Below, piece by piece: positions 12,682 to 27,487 of a stretch of 64,000 bases of DNA. Below the pieces are notes generated by a model. That model saw only the letters and a program-made list of their open reading frames with translations, searched no databases and was not told the DNA's origin. This DNA comes from Heliocidaris tuberculata (taxonomy: Eukaryota > Echinodermata > Echinoidea > Camarodonta > Echinometridae): contig CM046833.1 of assembly GCA_025618425.1 (NCBI GenBank), forward strand, positions 8,116,515 through 8,180,514, written 5' to 3'. A program made the translations under genes and the position numbers. Positions within the stretch are counted from its first letter, which is position 1. Each line of letters opens with the position of its first letter.

Positions 12682-15250
12682 CAATGTCGTCCTCGACATT
12701 GCCTTATTTCCGTTCGCGTTCTGCACATTCCTTTTCTTCTTCTTCTTCTTTGTCTTCTTCTTACCTCGAAAACGTATTGACTTTGCACGTATCTTTTGTG
12801 TTTCGTAATTAGGTCCCTTCCTCAAGTCCATTTCATTTCAAATTTCATAGCCATATTCATTGCCATGCCTAGTTGTGCACCTGACTCTTCATTTTCCGAA
12901 ATCACTCATGCATGAACATCCAGGCGCCATTTTGTTCATTTTCGGGCCATTTTCATGCCTTTTTTTCATCAAGCCTATCTCCACTATCCTACATGCTACA
13001 GACTTCTAACAAAGTGCTCTAGATAGAGTAAGACTTGCTCTTCAACTTTCTTTTTTTAACCTAACCTTCAAAATTTCATCTTCATAATCTAAATTCATAT
13101 CCGAAATCGGGTTCATTAAAAAACACATAATTTCATGAAATATTCATTCCCAAATTTGAAAAATTGTCATAACTTCCTTATATTAAGTCATTTTTCTCTG
13201 AAATTCTCACCGTGGCTGTATCTTATCATTGCACACATTCCTTATCAGTTTCATGCTTCAGTGATTCGGCATAATAGAAATAGCGCCCTCTAAAGTTTAC
13301 AAAATGGCTTTTTTCATGTGGCCATATCTCCATCATGCCTGGCTAAACCCGTACCCTTTTTTGGATTTAGGTGCTTCAAAATATACTCTTTTCAGCAAAC
13401 TGAAAAAATATATACCTTATCACAGACCAACTTGGCGAAAATTGCTCGTAAAAATCATGAAATTTACGGAAATGCCGAAATAACTTCAACTTGCTCTAAA
13501 ATTGCGAAATTTAAACCTACATCTTTGAAACTTGGTAGGTGTGTGTATCAATGTATTTGACAACTGTCAGCTCAATTTGGTAAAAATTGATGACGTCATC
13601 ACGAAGTTATCGCAAAACATCTCAAATTAATATGCATTACATAATATGGCGTAATATGCTCATTTTAAATGGTGCACTAATGACATTCAGCTCAAAATGA
13701 CCGCAATGAAATTCCCTTCTCGGAGATACCAAACACGGTATAGGGTCTCACAGAAAATTTTCAGTAAATCGCGATTTAAGTCAGGTCATAATACGGATCC
13801 TGCAGAGTTTCCGCCCATGCATTACACGTATTGTCTATGGGGCAAATCGGGATCCCGCTTTTGGCCCTCTGAACGATCTTTATTTTTCTTGAAAATTTGC
13901 AGGCACATTCTTTGAGGCAAAATGAAGAGAATCTCGAAGCCGGATTTTTTAAAATCGGTCAAGCGTCACATTTTAGATGCCATTTTGTGCATTACACGTA
14001 TTGTCTATGGGGAAAATCGGGATCCCAACTTTGGCCCCCTGAACGATCTTAATTTTTCTTGAAATTTGGCAGGCACATTCTTCGAGGCAAAATGAAGAGA
14101 ATCTCGAAGCTGGATTTTGAAAATCGGTCAAGCCTGACATTTTAGACGCCATTTTGTTGTATAAATCTTTCTTGCATCATACGCTTCGATAGGATTGTCA
14201 TAAAAATATGAAAGTGGTCCCAAAATGACGGCCATGAAATGCTCTTTCGTATGATACCAAATACGGCACATAGAGAACAAAAAAGAGCCCAGTTATTAGC
14301 AAATAAAGCCATTTCAGTACATGCCATTTAACGACATTTTCTTCAATACAATTCTACGCAAAGCCGATGTGGCCTGGTATACTATGCGTCACGTATAGTG
14401 TGGAAGCCACGTGACCAGAGGCTATGGAAAGGCATATTATCCTACTACCTTTCCCTATATTATTCTTTGTCATCTTGTCTTTCTATGTTTTACCCTACTG
14501 TCATTGTTCTATGATCTTTGATTTCTTCCTTTCCTTATGTTAAATACCGCACAACCCCAAAGTGATGCGCGTGGTTTACTATGCTTCATTGTGTTGAGGC
14601 CATGTAGACTGGAGCCTGTAGAAAGCCATTTGGGTCAGGGCATGCACCACCATCATCATCATTATTATTATATCATCATCATCATCGTCATTATCATCAT
14701 CACCATTATCATCATTATTATTTCATCACCATTATCATGATTATATCATAATAATGCTCACCATTATCAACATATATATTAACATCATCATCATCATCAT
14801 CATCATCATTATATCATCATAATCATGATCAGCATCACCATTATTATATCATCATTATATCATCATAATCATCATGATCACCATCACCATTATATCATCA
14901 TCATAATCATGATCATCATCATAATCATCAGCATTATCATCATCACCATCATCATAATCATCATTATAACCATCATCATTATTATCATCAACACCATCAT
15001 TACCATCATCACCATCATCATCATCATTGTCATCACCATTATCATCATTCTTTGTTTTTTGTTCGTTGTTTCTTGTTTTAACGATTCTATCATCTCCTAA
15101 TTTTACAGTATGCATTATCTTCTCCCATCTTATCTTATATCATGTTTTAACATGCATAACTTTATATTTCACCTGTCAACTTCTCAACAAAATAAGAGAT
15201 ACGGACGACATTGCATGCACATCGTTCCGATACGATTGCAGTTCTAGTTG
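12682..15250 (+). repeat. Macrosatellite unit 5 (short class, ~2.57 kb)
   Basis: Near-identical to unit 4, with a few substitutions and a shorter (ATC)n block (about 14650-15050). Same variant palindrome at its start (12682). The aaaatgaccgcaatgaaatt block occurs once, near 13693. Confidence 0.9.
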
Positions 15251-17822
15251 CAATGTCGTCCTCGACATTGCCTTATTTCCGTTCGCGTTCTGCACATTCC
15301 TTTTCTTCTTCTTCTTCTTTGTCTTCTTCTTACCTCGAAAACGTATTGACTTTGCACGTATCTTTTGTGTTTCGTAATTAGGTCCCTTCCTCAAGTCCAT
15401 TTCATTTCAAATTTCATAGCCATATTCATTGCCATGCCTAGTTGTGCACCTGACTCTTCATTTTCCGAAATCACTCATGCATGAACATCCAGGCGCCATT
15501 TTGTTCATTTTCGGGCCATTTTCATGCCTTTTTTTCATCAAGCCTATCTCCACTATCCTACATGCTACAGACTTCTAACAAAGTGCTCTAGATAGAGTAA
15601 GACTTGCTCTTCAACTTTCTTTTTTTAACCTAACCTTCAAAATTTCATCTTCATAATCTAAATTCAAATCCGAAATCGGGTTCATTAAAAAACACATAAT
15701 TTCATGAAATATTCATTCCCAAATTTGAAAAATTGTCATAACTTCCTTATATTAAGTCATTTTTCTCTGAAATTCTCACCGTGGCTGTATCTTATCATTG
15801 CACACATTCCTTATCAGTTTCATGCTTCAGTGATTCGGCATAATAGAAATAGCGCCCTCTAAAGTTTACAAAATGGCTTTTTTTCATGTGGCCATATCTC
15901 CATCATGCCTGGCTAAACCCGTACCTTTTTTTGGATTTAGGTGCTTCAAAATATACTCTTTTCAGCAAACTGAAAAAATATATACCTTATCACAGACCAA
16001 CTTGGCGAAAATTGCTCGTAAAAATCATGAAATTTACGGAAATGCCGAAATAACTTCAACTTGCTCTAAAATTGCGAAATTTAAACCTACATCTTTGAAA
16101 CTTGGTAGGTGTGTGTATCAATGTATTTGACAACTGTCAGCTCAATTTGGTAAAAATTGATGACGTCATCACGAAGTTATCGCAAAACATCTCAAATTAA
16201 TATGCATTACATAATATGGCGTAATATGCTCATTTTAAATGGTGCACTAATGACATTCAGCTCAAAATGACCGCAATGAAATTCCCTTCTCAGAGATACC
16301 AAACACGGTATAGGGTCTCACAGAAAATTTTCAGTAAATCGCGATTTAAGTCAGGTCATAATACGGATCCTGCAGAGTTTCCGCCCATGCATTACACGTA
16401 TTGTCTATGGGGCAAATCGGGATCCCGCTTTTGGCCCTCTGAACGATCTTTATTTTTCTTGAAAATTTGCAGGCACATTCTTTGAGGCAAAATGAAGAGA
16501 ATCTCGAAGCCGGATTTTTTAAAATCGGTCAAGCGTCACATTTTAGATGCCATTTTGTGCATTACACGTATTGTCTATGGGGAAAATCGGGATCCCAACT
16601 TTGGCCCCCTGAGCGATCTTAATTTTTCTTGAAATTTGGCAGGCACATTCTTCGAGGCAAAATGAAGAGAATCTCGAAGCTGGATTTTGAAAATCGGTCA
16701 AGCGTGACATTTTAGACGCCATTTTGTTGTATAAATCTTTCATGCATCATACGCTTCGATAGGATTGTCATAAAAATATGAAAGTGGTCCCAAAATGACG
16801 GCCATGAAATGCTCTTTCGTATGATACCAAATACGGCACATAGAGAACAAAAAAGAGCCCAGTTATTAGCAAATAAAGCCATTTCAGTACATGCCATTTA
16901 ACGACATTTTCTTCAATACAATTCTACGCAAAGCCGATGTGGCCTGGTATACTATGCGTCACGTATAGTGTGGAAGCCACGTGGCCAGAGGCTATGGAAA
17001 GGCATATTATCCTACTACCTTTCCCTATATTATTCTTTGTCATCTTGTCTTTCTATGTTTTACCCTACTGTCATTGTTCTATGATCTTTGATTTCTTCCT
17101 TTCCTTATGTTAAATACCGCACAACCCCAAAGTGATGCGCGTGGTTTACTATACTTCATTGTGTTGAGGCCATGTAGACTGGAGCCTGTAGAAAGCCATT
17201 TGGGTCAGGGCATGCACCACCATCATCATCATTATTATTATATCATCATCATCATCGTCATTATCATCATCACCATAATCATCATTATTATTTCATCACC
17301 ATTATCATCATTATATCATAATAATGCTCACCATCGTCATCATTATTATATCATCATCATCATCAACATTATCAACATATATATTAACATCATCATCATC
17401 ATCATCATCATCATTATATCATAATCATGATCAGCATCACCATTATTATATCATCATTATATCATCATAATCATCATGATCACCATCACCATTATATCAT
17501 CATCATAATCATGATCATCATCATCATCATAATCATCATTATAACCATCATCATTATTATCATCAACACCATCATTACCATCATCACCATCATCATCATC
17601 ATTGTCATCACCATTATCATCATTCTTTGTTTTTTGTTCGTTGTTTCTTGTTTTAACGATTCTATCATCTCCTAATTTTACAGTATGCATTATCTTCTCC
17701 CATCTTATCTTATATCATGTTTTAACATGCATAACTTTATATTTCACCTGTCAACTTCTCAACAAAATAAGAGATACGGACGACATTGCATGCACATCGT
17801 TCCGATACGATTGCAGTTCTAG
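15251..17822 (+). repeat. Macrosatellite unit 6 (short class, ~2.57 kb)
   Basis: Near-identical to unit 5, with the variant palindrome at 15251. The (ATC)n block (about 17218-17622) differs by deletion of several trinucleotide runs. The unit ends at gcagttctag followed directly by a TTC tract, so the next unit lacks a palindrome. Confidence 0.9.
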
Positions 17823-20748
17823 TCTTCTTCTTCTTCTTCTTCTTCTTCTTGATCTTCTTACCTCAAACTCCTATTCATTTTGCACGTAATGCTTGTTCCT
17901 CCTAATTAGGTCCCTTCCTCTCGACAATTTCATTTCAAATTTCATAGCCATCTTCCTTGCCATGTCTTGTTGTGCACCTAACTCTTCATTTTCCGAAATC
18001 ACTCATGCATGAACATCCAGGCGCCATTTTGTCCATTTTCGGGCCATTTTCATGTCTTTCTTTCTTCTTGCCTATCTCCACTATCCTACATGCTACAGAC
18101 TTCTAACAAAGTGCTCTATATAGAGTAAGACTTGTTCTTCAACTTTCTTTTTTTTACCTAACCTTCAAAATTTCATCTTCATACTCTAAATTCAAATCCG
18201 AAATCGGAAACATTAAAAAACATTAAAATTCTTCAAATATTCATTCCCGAATTTGAAAAATTGCCATAACTTCCTCATATCAAGTCATTGTTGTCTCAAA
18301 TTTTCACTGTGGCTTTATCTTGTCATTGCACACATCCCTGATCAGTTTCATGCTTCAATGATTCGGAATAATAAAAATAGCGCCCTCTAAAGTTTCCAAA
18401 ATGGCTATTTTCTCGTGGCCGTATCTCCATCATGCCTGGCTAAAACCGTACCCTTTTTTGGATTTAGGTGCTTCAAGATATACTCTATTCAGCCAACTGA
18501 AAAAATATTTACCTTATCACAGACCAACTTGGCGAAAATTGCTCGTAAAAATCATGAAATTGACCGAAATGCCGAAATAACTTCAACTTGCTCTAAAATT
18601 GCGAAATTTAAACCTACATCTTTGAAACTTGGTAGGTAGGTGTATCAATGTATTTGACAACTGTCAGCTCAATTTGGTAAAAATTGATGACGTCATCACG
18701 AAGTTATCGCAAAAAATCTCAAATTAATATGCATTACATAATATGGCGTAATATGCTTATTTTAAATGGCGCACTAATGACATTCAGCTCAAAATGACCG
18801 CAATGAAATTCCCTTCTCAGAGATACCAAACACGGTATAGGGTGTCACAGAAAATGTTAAGTAAATCGTAATTTTACTTAGGTCATTATACAGATCCTGC
18901 ACAATTTCCGCCCATCCATTACACGTATTGTCTATGGGGCAAATCGGGATCCCAACTTTGGCCCCCTGAACGATCTTTATTTTTCTTGAAAATTTGCAGG
19001 CACATTCTTTGAGGCAAAATGAAGAGAATCTCGAAGCCGGATTTTTTAAAATCGGTCAAGCGTCACATTTTAGATGCCATTTTGTGCATTACACGTATTG
19101 TCTATAGGGCAAATCGGGATCCCAACTTTGGCCCCCTGAACGATCTTTATTTTTCTTGAAATTTGACAGGCACATTCTTTGAGGCAAAATGAAGAGAATC
19201 TTGAAGCCGGATTTTTAAAATCGGTCAAGCGTGACATTTTAGACGCCATTTTGTCCTATAAAACTACTATGCATCACACGCTCCGATAGGATTGTCATAA
19301 AAATATGAGAGTGGTCTCAAAATGACCGCTATGAAATGCTCTTTCGTATGATACCAAATACGGCATATAAAGAACCAAAAAAGGCCAAGATAATAGCAAA
19401 GAAAGTCATGATACCAGTTTTTTTTTCAGTAAATCGCGATTTAAGTCAGTTCTATAAATTATCATGCATCACATGCTTCGATAGGATTGTTAAAAAAATA
19501 TGAAAGTGGTCCCAAAATGACCGCTATGAAATGCTCTTTCGTATGATACCAAATACGGCATAGAAATTTTTCAGTAAATCGCGATTTAAGTCAGGGCATA
19601 ATACGGATCCTGCACAGTTTCCGCCCATGCTTTACACGTATTGTCTATGGGGCAAATCGGGTTCACGACTTTGGCCCCCTGAACGTTCTTTATTTTTCTT
19701 GAAATTTTGCAGGCACATTCTTTGAGGCAAAATGAAGAGAATCTCGAAGCCGGATTTTTAAAATCGGTCAAGCGTGACATTTTAGACGCCATTTTGTTCT
19801 ATAAATTATCATGCATCACACGCTTCGATAGGATTGTCATAAAAATATGAAAGTGGTCCCAAAATGACTGCTATGAAATGCTCTTTCGTATGATACCAAA
19901 TACGGCATATAAAGAAACAAAAAAAGCCAAGATAAAAGCAAAGAAAGTCATTTCAGTACATACCATTTTAATGACATATTCTTCAGTACAATTCTACACA
20001 GTGCCAATGTGCCGTGGTATACTATACGTCACATATAGTGTGCAAGCCAAGTGGCCGAAGCCTATCAATATATCCTCATCATCATTATCATCATCATCAT
20101 TATCATCATCATCACCATTATTATCATCACCATCTTTACCACCATCATCATAATAATCATCATTATCGTCGTCGTTATTAAGACATCATAATCATCATTA
20201 TTATCATTACCTTTATCATTATCATTATCACAATCATCATCACCATAATCAACATTATCATCATCACCATCATCTCCATCATCATTATATCATCATTATC
20301 ATCATCATCATCATCATCATCACCATCATCATCGTTATAGCATCATAATCATCATCACCATCATCATTATATCATCATCATCATCATCATCATCATTGTC
20401 ATTATGTCATCATTATCATCACTATCATCATCATTATAGCAGCATCATCTTCATGATAATCATCATAATCATCACCATCAACATCATCACCATCATCATC
20501 ATCACCATCATCAGCATAATCATTGTCATCACAATTAACATCATCATTCTTTGTTTTTTGTTCTTTGTTTCTTGTTTTAATTTTTCTGTCATCTCCTAAT
20601 TTTACAGTAGCATTATTTTCTCCCATCTTATCTGATATCATGTTTCAACATGCATAACTTTATATTTCGCATGTCAACTTCTCAACAAAATAAAAGATAT
20701 GGACGACATTGCATGCACATCGTTCCGATACGATTGCAGTTCTAGTTG
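17823..20748 (+). repeat. Macrosatellite unit 7 (medium class, ~2.93 kb), palindrome missing
   Basis: The palindrome and the adjacent ttccgttcgcgttctgac segment are deleted: the previous unit's end motif is joined directly to the TTC tract (17823-17851). The unit carries a rearranged region near 19400-19560, where short pieces of the unit are re-joined (catgataccag then a T run). The (ATC)n block covers about 20072-20550. Confidence 0.85.
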
Positions 20749-23736
20749 CAATGTCGTACTACGACATTGACCTGTTTCCGTTCGCGTTCTGACTTTCCTA
20801 TTCTTCTTCTTCTTCTTCTTCTTCTTCTTCTTCTTCTTGATCTTCTTACCTCAAACTCCTATTCATTTTGCACGTAGTGCTTGTTCCTCCTAATTAGGTC
20901 CCTTCCTCTCGTCCATTTCATTTCAAATTTCATAGCCATCTTCCTTGCCATGTCTTGTTGTGCACCTAACTCTTCATTTTCCCAAATCACTCATGCATGA
21001 ACATCCAGGCGCCATTTTGTCCATTTTCGGGCCATTTTCATGTCTTTCTTTCTTCTTGCCTATCTCCACTATCCTACATGCTACAGACTTCTAACAAAGT
21101 GCTCTATATAGAGTAAGACTTGTTCTTCAACTTTCTTTTTTTACCTAACCTTCAAAATTTCATCTTCATACTCTAAATTCAAATCCGAAATCGGCAACAT
21201 TAAAAAACATTACAATTCTTCAAATATTCATTCCCGAATTTGAAAAATTGCCATAACTTCCTCATATCAAGTCATTGTTGTCTCAAATTTTCACTGTGGC
21301 TTTATCTTGTCATTGCACACATCCCTGATCAGTTTCATGCTTCAATGATTCGGAATAATAAAAATAGCGCCCTCTAAAGTTTCCAAAATGGCTATTTTCT
21401 CGTGGCCGTATCTCCATCATGCCTGGCTAAAACCGTACCCTTTTTTGGATTTAGGTGCTTCAAGATATACTCTATTCAGCCAACTGAAAAAATATTTACC
21501 TTATCACAGACCAACTTGGCGAAAATTGCTCGTAAAAATCATGAAATTGACCGAAATGCCGAAATAACTTCAACTTGCTCTAAAATTGCGAAATTTAAAC
21601 CTACATCTTTGAAACTTGGTAGGTAGGTGTATCAATGTATTTGACAACTGTCAGCTCAATTTGGTAAAAATTGATGACGTCATCACGAAGTTATCGCAAA
21701 AAATCTCAAATTAATATGCATTACATAATATGGCGTAATATGCTTATTTTAAATGGCGCACTAATGACATTCAGCTCAAAATGACCGCAATGAAATTCCC
21801 TTCTCAGAGATACCAAACACGGTATAGGGTCTCACAGAAAATGTTAAGTAAATCGTAATTTTACTTAGGTCATTATACAGATCCTGCACAATTTCCGCCC
21901 ATCCATTACACGTATTGTCTATGGGGCAAATCGGGATCCCAACTTTGGCCCCCTGAACGATCTTTATTTTTCTTGAAAATTTGCAGGCACATTCTTTGAG
22001 GCAAAATGAAGAGAATCTCGAAGCCGGATTTTTTAAAATCGGTCAAGCGTCACATTTTAGATGCCATTTTGTGCATTACACGTATTGTCTATAGGGCAAA
22101 TCGGGATCCCAACTTTGGCCCCCTGAACGATCTTTATTTTTCTTGAAATTTGACAGGCACATTCTTTGAGGCAAAATGAAGAGAATCTCGAAGCCGGATT
22201 TTTAAAATCGGTCAAGCGTGACATTTTAGACGCCATTTTGTCCTATAAAACTACTATGCATCACACGCTCCGATAGGATTGTCATAAAAATATGAGAGTG
22301 GTCTCAAAATGACCGCTATGAAATGCTCTTTCGTATGATACCAAATACGGCATATAAAGAACCAAAAAAGGCCAAGATAATAGCAAAGAAAGTCATGATA
22401 CCAGTTTTTTTTTCAGTAAATCGCGATTTAAGTCAGTTCTATAAATTATCATGCATCACACGCTTCGATAGGATTGTCAAAAAAATATGAAAGTGGTCCC
22501 AAAATGACCGCTATGAAATGCTCTTTCGTATGATACCAAATACGGCATAGAAATTTTTCAGTAAATCGCGATTTAAGTCAGGGCATAATACGGATCCTGC
22601 ACAGTTTCCGCCCATGCTTTACACGTATTGTCTATGGGGCAAATCGGGTTCACGACTTTGGCCCCCTGAACGTTCTTTATTTTTCTTGAAATTTTGCAGG
22701 CACATTCTTTGAGGCAAAATGAAGAGAATCTCGAAGCCGGATTTTTAAAATCGGTCAAGCGTGACATTTTAGACGCCATTTTGTTCTATAAATTATCATG
22801 CATCACACGCTTCGATAGGATTGTCATAAAAATATGAAAGTGGTCCCAAAATGACTGCTATGAAATGCTCTTTCGTATGATACCAAATACGGCATATAAA
22901 GAAACAAAAAAAGCCAAGATAAAAGCAAAGAAAGTCATTTCAGTACATACCATTTTAATGACATATTCTTCAGTACAATTCTACACAGTGCCAATGTGCC
23001 GTGGTATACTATACGTCACATATAGTGTGCAAGCCACGTGGCCGAAGCCTATCAATATATCCTCATCATCATTATCATCATCATCATTATCATCATCATC
23101 ACCATTATTATCATCACCATCTTTACCACCATCATCATAATAATCATCATTATCGTCGTCGTTATTAAGACATCATAATCATCACTATTATCATTACCTT
23201 TATCATTATCATTATCACAATCATCATCACCATAATCAACATTATCATCATCACCATCATCTCCATCATCATTATATCATCATTATCATCATCATCATCA
23301 TCATCATCACCATCATCATCGTTATAGCATCATAATCATCATCACCATCATCATTATATCATCATCATCATCATCACCACCATCATCACCATCATCATCA
23401 TTGTCATCACTATCATCATCATTATAGCAGCATCATCTTCATGATAATCATCATAATCATCACCATCAACATCATCACCATCATCATCATCACCATCATC
23501 AGCATAATCATTGTCATCACAATTAACATCATCATTCTTTGTTTTTTGTTCTTTGTTTCTTGTTTTAATTTTTCTGTCATCTCCTAATTTTACAGTAGCA
23601 TTATTTTCTCCCATCTTATCTGATATCATGTTTCAACATGCATAACTTTATATTTCGCATGTCAACTTCTCAACAAAATAAAAGATATGGACGACATTGC
23701 ATGCACATCGTTCCGATACGATTGCAGTTCTAGTTG
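20749..23736 (+). repeat. Macrosatellite unit 8 (medium class, ~2.99 kb)
   Basis: Near-identical to unit 7, including the same internal rearrangement at about 22390-22560, but with a palindrome at 20749-20769 and a TTC tract. The (ATC)n block covers about 23060-23535. The shared rearrangement shows that units 7 and 8 derive from one rearranged ancestor. Confidence 0.9.
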
Positions 23737-25667
23737 CAATGTCGTACTACGACATTGACCTGTTTCCGTTCGCGTTCTGACTTTCCTATTCTTCTTCTTC
23801 TTCTTCTTCTTCTTCTTCTTCTTCTTCTTCTTCTTCTTGATCTTCTTACCTCAAACTCCTATTCATTTTGCACGTAGTGCTTGTTCCTCCTAATTAGGTC
23901 CCTTCCTCTCGTCCATTTCATTTCAAATTTCATAGCCATCTTCCTTGCCATGTCTTGTTGTGCACCTAACTCTTCATTTTCCCAAATCACTCATGCATGA
24001 ACATCCAGGCGCCATTTTGTCCATTTTCGGGCCATTTTCATGTCTTTCTTTCTTCTTGCCTATCTCCACTATCCTACATGCTACAGACTTCTAACAAAGT
24101 GCTCTATATAGAGTAAGACTTGTTCTTCAACTTTCTTTTTTTACCTAACCTTCAAAATTTCATCTTCATACTCTAAATTCAAATCCGAAATCGGCAACAT
24201 TAAAAAACATTACAATTCTTCAAATATTCATTCCCGAATTTGAAAAATTGCCATAACTTCCTCATATCAAGTCATTTTTGTCTCAAATTTTTACTGTGGC
24301 TTTATCCTGTCATTGCACACATCCCTGATCAGTTTAATGCTTCAATGTTTCGGCATAATAAAAATAGCGCCCTCTAAAGTTTCCAAAATGGCTATTTTCT
24401 TGTGGCCGTATCTCCATCATGCCTGGCTAAACCCGTACCTTTTTTTGGATTTAGGTGCTTCAAGATATACTCTATTCAGCCAACTGAAAAAATATATACC
24501 TTATCACAGACCAACTTGGCGAAAATTGCTCGTAAAAATCATGAAATTTACGGAAATGCCGAAATAACTTCAACTTGCTCTAAAATTGCGAAATTTAAAC
24601 CTACATCTTTGAAACTTGGTAGGTGTGTGTATCAATGTATTTGACAACTGTCAGCTCAATTTGGTAAAAATTGATGACGTCATCACGAAGTTATCGCAAA
24701 AAATCTCAAATTAATATGCATTACATAATATGGCGTAATATGCTTATTTTAAATGGCGCACTAATGACATTCAGCTCAAAATGACCGCAATGAAATTCCC
24801 TTCTCAGAGATACCAAACACGGTATAGAGTCTCACAGAAAATTTTCAGTAAATCGCGATTTAAGTCAGGTCATAATACGGATCCTGCAGAGTTTCCGCCC
24901 ATGCATTACACGTATTGTCTATGGGGCAAATCGGGATCCCAACTTTGGCCCCCTGAACGATCTTTATTTTTCTTGAAATTTTGCAGGCATATTCTTTGAG
25001 GCAAAATGAAGAGAATCTCGAAGCCGGATTTTTTAAAATCGGTCAAGCGTCACATTTTAGATGCCATTTTGTGCATTACACGTATTGTCTATGGGGAAAA
25101 TCGGGATCCCAACTTTGGCCCCCTGAACGATCTTTATTTTTCTTGAAATTTTGGAGGCACATTCTTTGAGGCAAAATGAAGAGAATCTCGAAGCCGGATT
25201 TTTAAAATCGGTCAAGCGTGACATTTTAGACGCCATTTTGTCCTATAAAACTACTATGCATCACATGCTCCGATAGGATTGTCATAAAAACATGAGAGTG
25301 GTCTCAAAATGACCGCTATGAAATGCTCTTTCGTATGATACCAAATACGGCATATAAAGAAACAAAAAAGGCCAAGATAATAGCAAAGAAAGTCATTTCA
25401 GTACATACCATTTTAATGACATATTCTTCAGTACAATTCTACACAGTGCCAATGTGCCGTGGTATACTATACGTCACATATAGTGAGCAAGCCACGTGGC
25501 CGAAGCCGATCAATATATCCTCATCATCATTATCATCATCATCATTATCATCATCATCACCATTATTATCACCATCTTTATCACCATCATCATCATCATT
25601 ATATCATCATAATAATCATGATCCTCATCACCATTATTATTATTATATCATCATAATCACCATGATC

Positions 25668-25699
<32 letters not shown>

Positions 25700-25738
25700 C
25701 ATCAACATTATCATCATCATCATCACCATCATCATTAT

Positions 25739-25769
<31 letters not shown>

Positions 25770-26659
25770 ACATCGTCATAAAGACATCACAATAATCACT
25801 ATTATCCTTATCATTATCACCTTCATCATCATCATAATCACCATAATCATAATCATCAGTATTATCATTTTCACTACCATCATCATCATCATCACCATAA
25901 GCATCATCAAGATCATTATCTCCATCATCATCATCATCATCACCATCATCATCATCATTATCATCATCATCATCATCATAATAATCATCATAATCGTCGT
26001 CGTTATGAAGACATCATAATCATCACCATTATCATTACCTTTATTATTATCATTATCACAATCATCATCATCACCATAATCACCATCATCATCGTTATAG
26101 CATCATAATCATCATCACCATCATCATTATATCATCATTATCATCATCATCATCATCATTGTCATTATGTCATCATTATCATCACCATCATCATTATAGC
26201 AGCATCATCTTCATGATAATCATCATAATCATCACCATCAACATCATCACCATCATCATCATCACCTTTATTATCATCACCATCTTTATCACCATCATCA
26301 TCATCATTATATCATGATAATCATGATCACAATCACCATTATTATTATTATATCATAATAATCACTATGATCATCATCATAATCATCACCATCATCATCA
26401 TCATTATCATAATCACCATTATCAGCATCATCATCATTGTCATCACAATTAACATCATCATTCTTTGTTTTTTGTTCTTTGTTTCTTGTTTTAATTTTTC
26501 TGTCATCTCCTAATTTTACAGTATGCATTATTTTCTCCCATCTTATCTGATATCATGTTTCAACATGCATAACTTTATATTTCGCATGTCAACTTTTCAA
26601 AAAAATAAAAGATACGGACGACATTGCATGCACATCGTTCCGATACGATTGCAGTTCTA

Positions 26660-26661
<2 letters not shown>
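23737..26661 (+). repeat. Macrosatellite unit 9 (medium class, expanded ATC block)
   Basis: The first part is like unit 8 but without the unit 7/8 rearrangement. The (ATC)n block is greatly enlarged (about 25520-26462), and so offsets the missing segment in total length. Palindrome at 23737-23757. Confidence 0.88.
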
Positions 26662-26691
<30 letters not shown>

Positions 26692-26777
26692 CATTATTAT
26701 TATTATTATTATTATTATAATTATCATTATTATTATTATCATTATTATTATTAGTAGTAGTAGTAGTAGTATTATTA

Positions 26778-26820
<43 letters not shown>

Positions 26821-26871
26821 CATTATTATTATTATAATTATTATTATTATTATTATTATTATTGTTATATC

Positions 26872-26903
<32 letters not shown>

Positions 26904-27487
26904 CATAATCATCATCACCATTATTATATCATCATCATCATCATCATTATATCATCATTCATCATCATCATCATAATCATCATCACCATTATTATATCAT
27001 CATCATCATCATCATCATCATCATTATATCATCATTCATCATCATCATCATCATCATCATAATCATCATCACCATTATTATATCATCATCATCATCATCA
27101 TCATCATCATTATATCATCATTCATCATCATCATCATCATCATCATAATCATCATCACCATTATTATATCATCATCATCATCATCATCATCATCATTATA
27201 TCATCATTCATCATCATCATCATCATCATCATAATCATCACCATTATCATCATCATTATCACCATCATCATCACCATACTGATCATCATTCTTTGTTTTT
27301 TGGTCGTTGTTTCTTGTTTTCACGATTCTATCATCTCCTAATTTTACATCATGCATTATTTCCTCCCATCTTATCTTATATCATGTTTTAACATGCATAA
27401 CTTTATATTTCACCTGTCAACTTCTCAACAAAATAAAAGATACGGACGACATTGTATGCACATTGTTCTGATACGATTGCAGTTCTA
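26662..27487 (+). repeat. Truncated final unit: (ATT)n/(ATC)n block with a higher-order minisatellite
   Basis: The complex part of the unit is missing. An (ATT)n tract with a short TAG-trinucleotide run (about 26662-26865) passes into (ATC)n. Between about 26907 and 27240 a 67-87-bp composite repeat (aatcatcatcaccattatta plus an ATC run plus an attcatc interruption) occurs four times. The normal unit tail follows (27285-27487), ending gcagttctag, and then LINE sequence begins. Confidence 0.85.

Larger units (their letters stand above)
1..27487 (+). repeat. Macrosatellite array, about nine tandem units of 2.57-3.19 kb
   Basis: Landmarks recur in the same order and orientation throughout. They are a palindrome (arms caatgtcgta/tacgacattg), a TTC tract, a block containing gaacatccaggcgcc, the block atggctattttcttgtgg, a tgacgtcatca site, a block beginning aaaatgaccgcaatgaaatt, a block containing cgtattgtctatgg, a long (ATC)n tract, and the end motif gatacgattgcagttctag. 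Units start near 555, 3693, 6875, 10068, 12682, 15251, 17823, 20749 and 23737, giving lengths of about 3138, 3182, 3193, 2614, 2569, 2572, 2926, 2988 and 2925 bp. A partial unit leads in (1-554) and a truncated one closes the array (26662-27487). No frame encodes a recognisable protein. The array ends abruptly inside a LINE. Confidence 0.95.

Noticed and set aside
12458..12808. 116-residue frame near the unit end in short-class units, with a partly hydrophobic look
   Set aside because: It is lost in the other unit classes and overlaps a minus-strand frame of similar length; satellite by-product.
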